Assembly (NCBI GenBank): GCA_021777565.1
Contig: JAJYDJ010000003.1
Location: forward strand, 62,001 to 126,000
Reading direction: 5' to 3'
Origin: a bacterium
GTDB lineage: Bacteria; Patescibacteria; Microgenomatia; Levybacterales; UBA12049
DNA length: 64,000 nucleotides
The position numbers were made by a program, and so were the translations under genes. Of this stretch, positions 47,109-55,545 are shown in pieces; the first letter of the stretch is position 1; every line of letters begins with the position of its first letter. The notes under the pieces were generated by a model. The model did not search any database. It saw nothing but the letters and a program-made list of their open reading frames with translations, and was not told the DNA's origin.

Positions 47109-49517
47109 TTAGTCAGCAGGGTGGAGAGGAAGCGCCGTACCCTTGGCAGATGATTGTGGCGAGACACTCAATGTCTTGGCAAGAGCCACTGGTAACACCT
47201 CATCCATGTGTGAAACATAGTAAAACTTCAAATCATTCTGCACTTCTTTTGGCACGTCTTCCACCACATCTTTTTTGTTCTCGCGTGGTAGGATGACTGT
47301 CTTGATACCCGCGCGATGTGCTGCAATGACTTTTTCCTTTACCCCACCAATTTCAAGTGCCCGACCTCTGAGTGTTACCTCCCCCGTCATTGCCACATCT
47401 TTTCTCACCGGTATCTTGGTGAGAGCCGATATCATCGATGTCGTTATAGCCAGACCGGCTGATGGGCCGTCTTTAGGGATGGCACCTTCTGGCATATGGA
47501 CATGAATATCTATTTTCTGGAAAAATCCTTCTGGAAGTCCGAACTGTTTTGCACGGGCTCTGATATAGGAGAGTGCCGCTTGCCCTGATTCTTTCATCAC
47601 GTCGCCCAGCTGTCCAGTGAGAATAAGACTTCCCTTGCCTGGCATGACGGTTGATTCAATCTGTAGGATACTTCCCCCAGATGGTGACCACCCCAGACCG
47701 GTGGACATTCCGACTTCATCTTTTTTCTCTGCAGTGGTTGCATTAAATCGTTCTGGTCCCAGATATTTCTCGACCAACTTTGGCGTGACACTCACAGAAG
47801 TTTTCTTACCGTCGGCCACTTGTTTGGCTACTTTTCTAAATATATCTGCCAGTTTTCTCTCAAGATTACGTACCCCAGCCTCAAGAGTATAATGCTCAAT
47901 GACAAATCGCAGTGCCGCATCGGTCATCTCAATCTGGTCTTCAGAGAGACCATGATTGGACTGCAGTTTCTTCAAGAGATATTTTTTCGCGATCGCAAAT
48001 TTCTCATCCTGTGTATACCCAGAGAATGAAATAATTTCAAGACGATCACGAAGCGCTGGTGGAATTGTATCCAGCATATTTGCAGTGGTAATAAACATCA
48101 CATTAGACAGATCAAATGGTACTTCCAGATAGTGATCTGAGAAACTGTTGTTTTGTTCTGGATCCAGCGCCTCCAAAAGTGCACTTGATGGATCACCACG
48201 ATAGTCAGAACCAAGTTTATCTATTTCATCAAGCATAAAGACTGGGTTTTTCGTCCCCGCGTCTTTAATCCCTTGAATAATGCGTCCTGGAAGCGCACCC
48301 ACATAGGTTCGTCTGTGTCCCCTGATTTCTGCCTCATCACGCACACCACCAAGAGACATTCTCACAAATTTACGCCCGAGTGCTTTGGCAATTGATTTCC
48401 CAATTGAGGTTTTCCCAACTCCCGGAGGCCCAGCAAAACACAAAATCGGACTTTTCATGGTAGTTCCTTTCTCACTGGTGAGCTTGCGTACTGCCAGGTA
48501 TTCCAAAATACGCTCTTTTGCTTTTTCCAGACCATAATGCTCTTCATTGAGGATTTTCTCTGCTTTTTTCAAATCAAATTCTTCCTTGCTTTCAATATCC
48601 CACGGCAGAGCAGACAGAGTTTCGACATAATTTCTGATATAACCTGACTCAGGGTTAAACTGGTTCATTTGGGAAAGCTTTTTTATTTCCTTCTTTACTT
48701 TTTCATAGACATCCTCAGGCATATGGGCATTTTTTGCTGCATCTACAAGCTCTTTCATATCCCCTGTTGCCTCATCATTGCCAAGCTCTTGTTCAATTGT
48801 TTTTAATTTCTCACGAAGAATTGCTTCCTTGGCACCTTTATCAAATTTTGCTTGTGTTTTGGTTGCAATTTTCTGTTCCAACTCCAGTACTTTGATTTCT
48901 TTTGCCAGATAGTCAGACACTTTTTCAAGACGTGTCTTTACATCAAAAATTTCAAGAAGTTCTTGTCTCTCCTGATTTTTAATCTCAAGAACTGATGCTA
49001 CCAAATCAGCGAGCTGTGATGGGGTAGTATCTGACATGATATTCATAAAGACCAAGAAATCAGCATGCTTGCCAATATTCATGGCTTTTCTAAATTCAGT
49101 GGTTAGATGGTTGCAAAGCGCTTTTATTTCAGGAGAATTATCTTCAGTTTCAGGAATTTCTGTCACTTTCCCCATGAGGAAATACTCATGATTTTCATAG
49201 GATTCAATACGCACTCTGGTAATACCACGTACTTGTGCACTTATATTATCATCAAGTTTTACCATGCGCTCGATATGAGCAAGTGTCCCGATGGTATAGA
49301 GATCTTCTGGACCTGGTTCATGATTACGAGTGTTTTTTTGGAGGACAAAACAGACGGTCCTATCGCCCTGTGATGCTGCCTCAAGTGCCGACAGACTTTT
49401 CGGTCGCCCAAAGGTAAGCATGGAATCTGTATGTGGGAAAATCGTCCCGTCTCGAATTGGGATGATCGGAACAATTAACTCATTTGGATTAAGTAGTGAT
49501 GACTCTGTGTCTTGCAT
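47109..49517 (-). CDS. lon: ATP-dependent protease Lon
   Basis: An 802-residue protein with all three Lon parts: the N-terminal substrate domain (PIIPIRDGTIFPHTDSMLTFGR), the AAA+ module (GPPGVGKTSIGKSIA, VFMLDEIDKLG, arginine in PALRDRLEIISF) and the protease domain with Ser in PKDGPSAG and Lys in GGVKEKVIAA. It degrades misfolded and regulatory proteins in the cytoplasm. The promoter region carries a CIRCE-like palindrome, suggesting HrcA control and heat induction. The length equals that of well-studied Lon proteins, so nothing is missing. Confidence 0.98.
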   Translation of the reverse strand: MQDTESSLLNPNELIVPIIPIRDGTIFPHTDSMLTFGRPKSLSALEAASQGDRTVCFVLQKNTRNHEPGPEDLYTIGTLAHIERMVKLDDNISAQVRGITRVRIESYENHEYFLMGKVTEIPETEDNSPEIKALCNHLTTEFRKAMNIGKHADFLVFMNIMSDTTPSQLADLVASVLEIKNQERQELLEIFDVKTRLEKVSDYLAKEIKVLELEQKIATKTQAKFDKGAKEAILREKLKTIEQELGNDEATGDMKELVDAAKNAHMPEDVYEKVKKEIKKLSQMNQFNPESGYIRNYVETLSALPWDIESKEEFDLKKAEKILNEEHYGLEKAKERILEYLAVRKLTSEKGTTMKSPILCFAGPPGVGKTSIGKSIAKALGRKFVRMSLGGVRDEAEIRGHRRTYVGALPGRIIQGIKDAGTKNPVFMLDEIDKLGSDYRGDPSSALLEALDPEQNNSFSDHYLEVPFDLSNVMFITTANMLDTIPPALRDRLEIISFSGYTQDEKFAIAKKYLLKKLQSNHGLSEDQIEMTDAALRFVIEHYTLEAGVRNLERKLADIFRKVAKQVADGKKTSVSVTPKLVEKYLGPERFNATTAEKKDEVGMSTGLGWSPSGGSILQIESTVMPGKGSLILTGQLGDVMKESGQAALSYIRARAKQFGLPEGFFQKIDIHVHMPEGAIPKDGPSAGLAITTSMISALTKIPVRKDVAMTGEVTLRGRALEIGGVKEKVIAAHRAGIKTVILPRENKKDVVEDVPKEVQNDLKFYYVSHMDEVLPVALAKTLSVSPQSSAKGTALPLHPAD

Positions 49518-49526
49518 ATGAGTATA

Positions 49527-49553
49527 TTAGCACTCTATCAACTCTGGTGCTAA
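49527..49553. promoter_or_regulatory. CIRCE-like operator in the lon promoter
   Basis: TTAGCACTC (49527-49535), 9 bases, TGGTGCTAA (49545-49553). The consensus is TTAGCACTC-N9-GAGTGCTAA, so 16 of 18 arm positions match and the spacing is exact. It covers the spacer and -10 region of the lon promoter, where bound HrcA would block RNA polymerase. Confidence 0.85.
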
Positions 49554-49560
49554 TTGTCAA
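49532..49560 (-). promoter_or_regulatory. Promoter of lon
   Basis: On the minus strand TTGACA (49560-49555), 17-base spacer, TAGAGT (49537-49532). Transcription would start near 49525, about eight bases before the ATG at 49517. The same -10 sequence, TAGAGT, serves the glycerate kinase operon. Confidence 0.55.
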
Positions 49561-49564
49561 GATA

Positions 49565-50395
49565 TCAATACGTATAATACCCCACCAGTAGCCCATTTGT
49601 ATTATACAAAAATGCGCTATCGTGATCATTATTCCAGACCGGATATGCTGCTTGGGGACATGCCCAATAAACATCTTTTGTGGTGTTAGTTCCACATCCC
49701 GAGTGAATAGTAATTGTTGAACCTGACACCAGGCTGACATCGGGAAAGGTAAAACGATTAGATGAAGAGTTATCTTTCAACAGATAACCCTTGAGCGAGA
49801 TGGTATTGGGGCAAATGTTTTGAATTTGGATCCATTCATCATTTCGCGTCTGGCCAGATGTGTTAATCGAGGGGAATGAGAGACACTTCCCTTCTGGCTT
49901 ACAAAGTCCTTCCCACATACCTTGGCATTGGGTACGTGCATCATCTTCTGCACTCGTCAAAACTGCTTCATATTTCATGTTTTTTTGCATAAAATCTGTA
50001 ATCGCCATACCATCCTTGACCATTTCTTCATTGACGAACATATCCCCTAAAAACACATAAGCAAGTGTCCGTCCATAGCGATCAGTCTTTTCATTTTCAT
50101 ACTCAAGGCTGACTGGCTTCCCTTCAACAAGCTTCTTTAACAGGTTCATCGCTTCATCATGATATGACTCCCCTTTTTCTGAGCTATTAATCCCTAAAAA
50201 ACGTACATGTCTTTTATCAGAAAGTATAGCTGTGTCCCCATCAATCACATAGGTGACAGTTAGTGCATTCGTTGTATTGCCAGACAAGACGGTTTTGTGT
50301 GGAGTGGGATGACTTGCGAGAAGTAATAAGACCCCACCTGAGAAAAAAAGGAGTGCACTCGCCAAACTTATAAGCCAGAAACGTTTCAAAAACAT
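49565..50395 (-). CDS. Exported thermonuclease-like protein with lamin-tail-like domain
   Basis: A 276-residue protein with an N-terminal signal anchor (8-27) and a staphylococcal-nuclease domain: VIDGDTAILSDKRHVRFLGINSSEKG, then YENEKTDRYGRTLAYVFL. The catalytic pattern Asp ... Arg-x-x-Gly ... Glu ... Arg is recognisable. The C-terminal part (NDEWIQIQNICPNTISLKGYLLKDNSSSNRFTFPDVSLVSGSTITIHSG) looks like a lamin-tail (LTD) domain, often fused to secreted nucleases. It would degrade DNA outside the cell, for defence or for nucleotide scavenging in a host-dependent organism. Confidence 0.85.
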   Translation of the reverse strand: MFLKRFWLISLASALLFFSGGVLLLLASHPTPHKTVLSGNTTNALTVTYVIDGDTAILSDKRHVRFLGINSSEKGESYHDEAMNLLKKLVEGKPVSLEYENEKTDRYGRTLAYVFLGDMFVNEEMVKDGMAITDFMQKNMKYEAVLTSAEDDARTQCQGMWEGLCKPEGKCLSFPSINTSGQTRNDEWIQIQNICPNTISLKGYLLKDNSSSNRFTFPDVSLVSGSTITIHSGCGTNTTKDVYWACPQAAYPVWNNDHDSAFLYNTNGLLVGYYTY

Positions 50396-50400
50396 GAGAC

Positions 50401-51336
50401 TTACCAGGGTTTAAAGGTACTTTGATTGAGCCAATTAAGCAGATCCTGCCCTCTACGAACGCCTGGCCTGAGTCGATACAGAAAGTAACGATTGTCATTA
50501 CTCTGGACAATTCCGGGGATGGTTGACGTAGCAGTGCGGAATCCTACACCTCTGATGACATCAATACTTTGTGCATCAAATGCACCAAATGGATAAGCGA
50601 AAGATACGACCGGTTTGCCGGTGATAGCTTCCAACACTACCTTACTCTGTGCTGTCTCGGTAGTATCTTCCTGAAGAGATTTCCCTTTGAGCCAGTCATG
50701 ATGAACAGTGTGTGCACCAATTTCAATAATGCCACTATCTGACATTTCCCTCACTTGCCACGTATACAGATGGTTGGGGTGATCGAGAAAGCCAGAGATA
50801 ACATAATTAGTTGCCTTCACATTATATTTTTTCAAAATTGGGTAGGCATCAGTATAAAAATCCTGGTATCCGTCATCAAAAGTTAGGGCAACTGATGGGG
50901 AGGCAAGTTTTATCTTGCCATCTAAGACATCTGCGACTTCTGACATCGTCAGGAAGGTATATCCGGCGTTTTTCAACGTCTGTACCTGTGCGTCAAGAGT
51001 TGTTGGAAGCGTATCCAGAGAGACGCGTGTCTTATCATTTTTATCTTGTACATACTCTACGTAGTGATACATAAGAATCGGCAGACGTAAAGAGGCGGAG
51101 ATAGTTGCAGACGTATTTTGCGACATTCTCTTTTTTACGTCTGCAGGGATAGAATTCTGATGAATTTCTTTTATTTCACTTCCATTAAGTGATGTATCAA
51201 TTTGTTTGACAATATATCTTTGATATAAAAATCCTAAGACAAAAAAGAGTATGAGTGAGACACCAAAAGAGGTAAAGAAAATAAATTTCTTCTTTTCAAT
51301 TTTTACGTATTGTGCGGCTTTCTGAACTGACTTCAT
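50401..51336 (-). CDS. Membrane-anchored polysaccharide deacetylase (CE4)
   Basis: A 311-residue protein with one N-terminal membrane helix (19-40) and a NodB domain: PILMYHYV, ALTFDDGYQDFYTDAYPIL with the metal-binding Asp, GAHTVHHDWL with two His ligands, and FAYPFGAFDAQ. It should act outside the membrane on peptidoglycan or a surface polysaccharide. It lies directly after the GT39-type gene and before the nuclease gene, with gaps of one and five bases, so these envelope genes form one transcript. Confidence 0.9.
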   Translation of the reverse strand: MKSVQKAAQYVKIEKKKFIFFTSFGVSLILFFVLGFLYQRYIVKQIDTSLNGSEIKEIHQNSIPADVKKRMSQNTSATISASLRLPILMYHYVEYVQDKNDKTRVSLDTLPTTLDAQVQTLKNAGYTFLTMSEVADVLDGKIKLASPSVALTFDDGYQDFYTDAYPILKKYNVKATNYVISGFLDHPNHLYTWQVREMSDSGIIEIGAHTVHHDWLKGKSLQEDTTETAQSKVVLEAITGKPVVSFAYPFGAFDAQSIDVIRGVGFRTATSTIPGIVQSNDNRYFLYRLRPGVRRGQDLLNWLNQSTFKPW

Positions 51337-51337
51337 A

Positions 51338-52897
51338 TTATTGTGGACCAGTATAGTGTTTTAGCTTGTATATGTCTACCACTGACAGATGTGTTTTACT
51401 GACAATATCTGCACGCCCAAATCCTGCGACCTCCCACAAGGAATATCCAAGTGGTGAACATGGCACACTTTCACAAACGATCAGGAGTTGATCCGTCACT
51501 GTCCTGCGCTCTGGATCAACAATTGAATTATCTATTGTCACTGGCGGATGACCCCAGATCGTCAGGTAATATCGGTACGCATAGTCTGAGTTCCCTCCAG
51601 TGATGAGCGCAAAGTTATATGGCTTTCCATTTGTCTCATTCAAGACTTCCTGTGCTATTACTTTTGTCTGTGATACTTGATTATTCGGCGGGTAACGGAA
51701 AGGAAGCTGAAAGATATTTAAAACCAAAATCCCTACGATCACACAAGGGATAAACAAACGGAGCATTCGATTGACATGCCAAAGATAGACAAAAAGACCC
51801 GCGCTCAGCATAATCGAGACCGGGAACAAGAACTCAAAGTAGTATTCATAGATATTTTTTTTGTAAAACCCAAAGCCTACCACGCCAAATGCCAACCACA
51901 AAGCAACAAAGAGATATTTCAAAAAGGTTTCACGATTTTTCTTTCGCACATCTACCAGAAGAAATAAAAATAAACCTACGGCTGCGCATCCAAGGATGAT
52001 GCCTGACCAATTCCACACAGCAAGCTGCCACTGTGCATAATGGGCAAACTCCACGGGTTCTGGGAATGCAAGAACACCGCGGGTGAAAATGCGAGTGAAC
52101 ACATCAACTATCGTTGGGATCATCTGCGCCCCACTCCCTGCATCTTTTGAGTGAAACATGAACGTAATGATATTACGAGTATTCACAAATTGATGTCGAA
52201 GTTCAAATGCAATAATTGGTGAGATACCGACAGCAAACCCAGCACCAAAGACAAGGTAGGCAACAATTAATTTTTTAATCCACGCCATCAGTGGCCTTGT
52301 CCAGAGAATATACCCAATAAACGCAATGACAGCGGCCGCGAAAAAGAGGGTAACAAAATGAAGTTCAAAGGTAATTCCATAGAAAAAACCAGCAAGCAGT
52401 ATCCACTTTTTATTCTCTTTCTTAATGTAGGAAAATAATGACAAAACAGTCAGTAATACAAAAAATGGAACAACATGTGGGTTCCAAGATGATCTAGAGA
52501 ATGTTACTAAAAGTGATGAGGTCGCATACAAGAAAGCCGCAACAAGGCCAACTGCTGGAGAGAATATATCTTTAACAACTCGATAAAGTAAATAAATTGT
52601 CGCTGTGGCAAAAAGCGCTACCATCGCTGCCGGACCGACCGGATCATAGTGGGCTAGCCATAGAAATGGCGCAATCATGTAGTAGTATATTGGCCCAAAG
52701 AAAAAGCCCCCAACACTCGCAGTCGGACCAAGAAGGGTCAATTTCCCATGTAATATCCCATATGCCACCAGTACATCACGTCCTTCATCGCCAAGAAAGA
52801 TCTGGTATGGACCTATCATGTATAGGCGTAGCACTGCACCGATAAGTAAAATGGCACACAAAAGAACCGTATGGATATGTTTGGAAAGAAAGCTCAT
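51338..52897 (-). CDS. GT39-type (PMT/ArnT-like) membrane glycosyltransferase
   Basis: The ATG at 52897 (MSFLSKH...) is preferred because longer readings enter the upstream gene. In 519 residues it has about eleven membrane helices. GDEGRDVL (36-43) holds the acidic pair near the first loop that is catalytic in protein mannosyltransferases and ArnT, and ASVGGFFFGPIYYYMIAP follows. These enzymes take a sugar from a polyprenyl phosphate carrier and attach it outside the membrane. The upstream gene probably makes that lipid-linked sugar. Confidence 0.85.
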   Translation of the reverse strand: MSFLSKHIHTVLLCAILLIGAVLRLYMIGPYQIFLGDEGRDVLVAYGILHGKLTLLGPTASVGGFFFGPIYYYMIAPFLWLAHYDPVGPAAMVALFATATIYLLYRVVKDIFSPAVGLVAAFLYATSSLLVTFSRSSWNPHVVPFFVLLTVLSLFSYIKKENKKWILLAGFFYGITFELHFVTLFFAAAVIAFIGYILWTRPLMAWIKKLIVAYLVFGAGFAVGISPIIAFELRHQFVNTRNIITFMFHSKDAGSGAQMIPTIVDVFTRIFTRGVLAFPEPVEFAHYAQWQLAVWNWSGIILGCAAVGLFLFLLVDVRKKNRETFLKYLFVALWLAFGVVGFGFYKKNIYEYYFEFLFPVSIMLSAGLFVYLWHVNRMLRLFIPCVIVGILVLNIFQLPFRYPPNNQVSQTKVIAQEVLNETNGKPYNFALITGGNSDYAYRYYLTIWGHPPVTIDNSIVDPERRTVTDQLLIVCESVPCSPLGYSLWEVAGFGRADIVSKTHLSVVDIYKLKHYTGPQ

Positions 52898-52899
52898 GA

Positions 52900-54075
52900 C
52901 TATTTTTTCTTCAAATGTTGGGTCTTCCAAATAAACTTATTATAGATAATGTAATTCATTGGAATGACGACCAAGATAATTGTTGGGAAGAGAATAAGGA
53001 TTCGTGTTGCAACAGAGTAGCCCAATAGATGCATTTGTACTCCAAAAACTTGTTCAGCAATCCATACCGCAACCACTTGCACCACCACTGCTCCTATGGA
53101 AGTAAAGTTGAACTTCACCAGTTTGACGAAAACATTGGAACTCCCCTCTGTATGTTGTGCATCTGAGAATGTCCACACATGATTCCATAAAAAATTAGAG
53201 AGAATCGCTGTCTCAGCACCAATTCCTACTGCCCATGCATGAGGTGCATGTAAGGCAACTGATCCTTCCTGTGCTACAAGCTGGACGATAAACCCCGTAC
53301 CTCCGACAACTAAAAATTTAATAATACGTTCCCAATCTCTCCAGGCAAGCATGCACACGACATACAAAGACTCAAATTGCTCTGTTTTATTGATTTTACT
53401 GACTCCAACTTCCCTTTCAAGGAAATTGACAGGAATCTCTTTCACCTTAGCTCCTGCTTTGTATGCATCATGAAGGATCTGCATTTTGTAGGCAAATTGC
53501 TTGGAAAGCATATGATCCAAATCAATTTTTTTAAGTATCGATGTTCTTGTCAGCTTAAGACCAGCAGTAATGTCATGAATATCAAATTTGAGCCACATAA
53601 TGCGAGCAAACATGCCACCAAACCGACTGAGGATCTTTCTATCTAGACCCCAGTTCTCAGGGACCGAACCACCTTTGACGTACCTACTCCCAATAACATA
53701 ATCATAGCCTTTGTCCATCTCTGCAATTAGTCGAGGGATATCATGCGGGTTATGCTGAAAATCACAGTCAAATTCAATGACTGCATAGGCATCCATTTCA
53801 TTCATGGCATGCTTCATCGCACGAACATATGCAGCACCGAGTCCTTCTTTCTTCCCCATCAAAAGCTCAATGTTTTTGAACTTTTTCATTTTTTCTTTAA
53901 TAATATCTGCAGTACCATCAGGGGAGGTATCATCAGCGAAAAGAATAACCATTTCATGGTTGGTTATCTGGGGAAAGATTTCATCTTCAAGTACATCGAC
54001 CATACGACCGACATTTTCTTTTTCATTATACGTAGGAATGATAACTACTACTTTTGTTTTTTCTTCTTTCACCAT
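52900..54075 (-). CDS. Dolichol-phosphate-mannose-synthase-like GT2 fused to GtrA domain
   Basis: A 391-residue protein. The first 245 residues form a GT2 domain: VVIIPTYNEKENVGRMVDVL, FADDTSPDGTADII, EFDCDFQHNPHDIPRLI with the DxD site, and YVIGSRYVKGG. The C-terminal 140 residues carry four membrane helices of the GtrA type (FLVVGGTGFIVQLVAQEG...SNFLWNHVWTFSD). Such fusions make polyprenyl-phosphate sugars and may help to flip them. Four bases separate it from the GT39-type gene, its probable user. Confidence 0.93.
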   Translation of the reverse strand: MVKEEKTKVVVIIPTYNEKENVGRMVDVLEDEIFPQITNHEMVILFADDTSPDGTADIIKEKMKKFKNIELLMGKKEGLGAAYVRAMKHAMNEMDAYAVIEFDCDFQHNPHDIPRLIAEMDKGYDYVIGSRYVKGGSVPENWGLDRKILSRFGGMFARIMWLKFDIHDITAGLKLTRTSILKKIDLDHMLSKQFAYKMQILHDAYKAGAKVKEIPVNFLEREVGVSKINKTEQFESLYVVCMLAWRDWERIIKFLVVGGTGFIVQLVAQEGSVALHAPHAWAVGIGAETAILSNFLWNHVWTFSDAQHTEGSSNVFVKLVKFNFTSIGAVVVQVVAVWIAEQVFGVQMHLLGYSVATRILILFPTIILVVIPMNYIIYNKFIWKTQHLKKK

Positions 54076-54107
54076 ATAAAAAGTATATCAGGATTTTTAT
54101 CAAGTTA

Positions 54108-55517
54108 CTATTCTTTTGTCCCTCGCATGTAAATAGCTTGCCATGGTCGATAATTACTCACAAATGTATCCTGGGCCAATACATCATTTCCTCGTGTCAC
54201 GGTACGTGAGAAGCTCACGTGAGCACCCCACGCAGAGAAATCCACCTGTTTAAGAACGCCTTTTGCAAGGGTTGGGTCATCAACATACAAATCTGGGGGT
54301 GGTGGTGCCTGTCCTGTTACCACGGGGGTTGTCATAGAGACTTTTCTGCCATCACTTGTTCCATACATATCAAACGTAAGGCGCATATTTGTTGTATCTG
54401 CAGTTGCTTGAATAAGAATCCAGTGGCCGGTATTATTGGTGAATTTAAGGTCAACGGTAGGCACATTGACTGCCGCATCGATTCCAGGTGGCCCATCTTC
54501 CTCATAATACCCAACTCGATAGTCATGTGGATGGCGTTCATTAATCGGAAGTCCTGCATCAAGTGCCGCACGGAAAAGTGTGGTTGAGACCTGACATACG
54601 CCCCCTCCATCACCCAAAATTGTTCTTCCTCCCGAGATTACATATGCTTGCTGATATCCCGTTTGTGCTGAAATATCACCCACTGTCTTTGCAAAAGAGA
54701 ACTCCTCACCAGGAGCGATGAGCACACCATTCAGCTTACTCGTCGCTAGAGAGATATTGTAAATGCGATTAGGAATTGAGTGGTAATACAGAGAAGTGCC
54801 ATGGCCAATGAGTTCTTTAATACCAAGGTTATTTGCGCCATCCGTGCTTACTCGCGGTTTAATCACTTTTACTGGAATATCAATGTGTATTGGTTCTGTG
54901 CTTTTCATCATGAGCCTCCCTACTAACTGATTCTCAAGAGTTGTTCTCAGCGCATCAATATCCACATCCTGCCCATCTTTGGAAAGTTGGAAGGCAGTCA
55001 CTTTATTGTTGCTAAAGGTAAACAGTCCATCCACAGGATCTTTTTTTACCGTCGCAGAGAAGGACGCAACGATATCCCGCAGCGCATCGTCACTATAGCT
55101 ATAGGAAGCTGGTAGGTTAATACCGTACATATAACTTCCGACAATCTGTGAGATATTAGAGACAAGCGATGGAGAGCGTCCAAGGACATATGCTTGATCA
55201 GCCAACAAGTCAGCATTGTAGCCAAACTGAAGTTGCTGAGCAGATACAGTAGCAACTTGATTCTGATATGAAAAAGTGATTTGGGTTTGGGCAATGGAGG
55301 TGTTTTGCCCTATGAGATACTCTTTTACTTGCTGCTGCGTTTTACCCCCAACATCATGACCTACGACATGAATACCTGGGTACACATAATTCCCATATAT
55401 TTGTTGAAAAATAATGATAATAAAGCTAAGTGAGAAGAAAAGACCTAGACTTGCTCCAACAATAAACCAGAATACACTTTTTCCTACATGCTTCGCTTTC
55501 TGTTTCATTGCCGACAT
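54108..55517 (-). CDS. VanW-family exported protein (YoaR-like)
   Basis: A 469-residue protein with an N-terminal anchor (14-38), a PG-binding_4-like region (YPGIHVVGHDVGGKTQQQVKEYL and a second partial copy) and a VanW domain at about 265-400: LIAPGEEFSFAKTVGDISAQTGYQQAYVISGG, DGGGVCQVSTTLFRAALDAGLPINERHPHDYRVGYY. A G5-like or beta tail follows. VanW occurs in vancomycin-resistance clusters, but its function is still unknown. It should act at the cell wall. It diverges from the solute-binding-protein gene across a 28-base gap. Confidence 0.92.
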   Translation of the reverse strand: MSAMKQKAKHVGKSVFWFIVGASLGLFFSLSFIIIIFQQIYGNYVYPGIHVVGHDVGGKTQQQVKEYLIGQNTSIAQTQITFSYQNQVATVSAQQLQFGYNADLLADQAYVLGRSPSLVSNISQIVGSYMYGINLPASYSYSDDALRDIVASFSATVKKDPVDGLFTFSNNKVTAFQLSKDGQDVDIDALRTTLENQLVGRLMMKSTEPIHIDIPVKVIKPRVSTDGANNLGIKELIGHGTSLYYHSIPNRIYNISLATSKLNGVLIAPGEEFSFAKTVGDISAQTGYQQAYVISGGRTILGDGGGVCQVSTTLFRAALDAGLPINERHPHDYRVGYYEEDGPPGIDAAVNVPTVDLKFTNNTGHWILIQATADTTNMRLTFDMYGTSDGRKVSMTTPVVTGQAPPPPDLYVDDPTLAKGVLKQVDFSAWGAHVSFSRTVTRGNDVLAQDTFVSNYRPWQAIYMRGTKE

Positions 55518-55545
55518 ACATTGTATAGTATATCATTATACGTAT

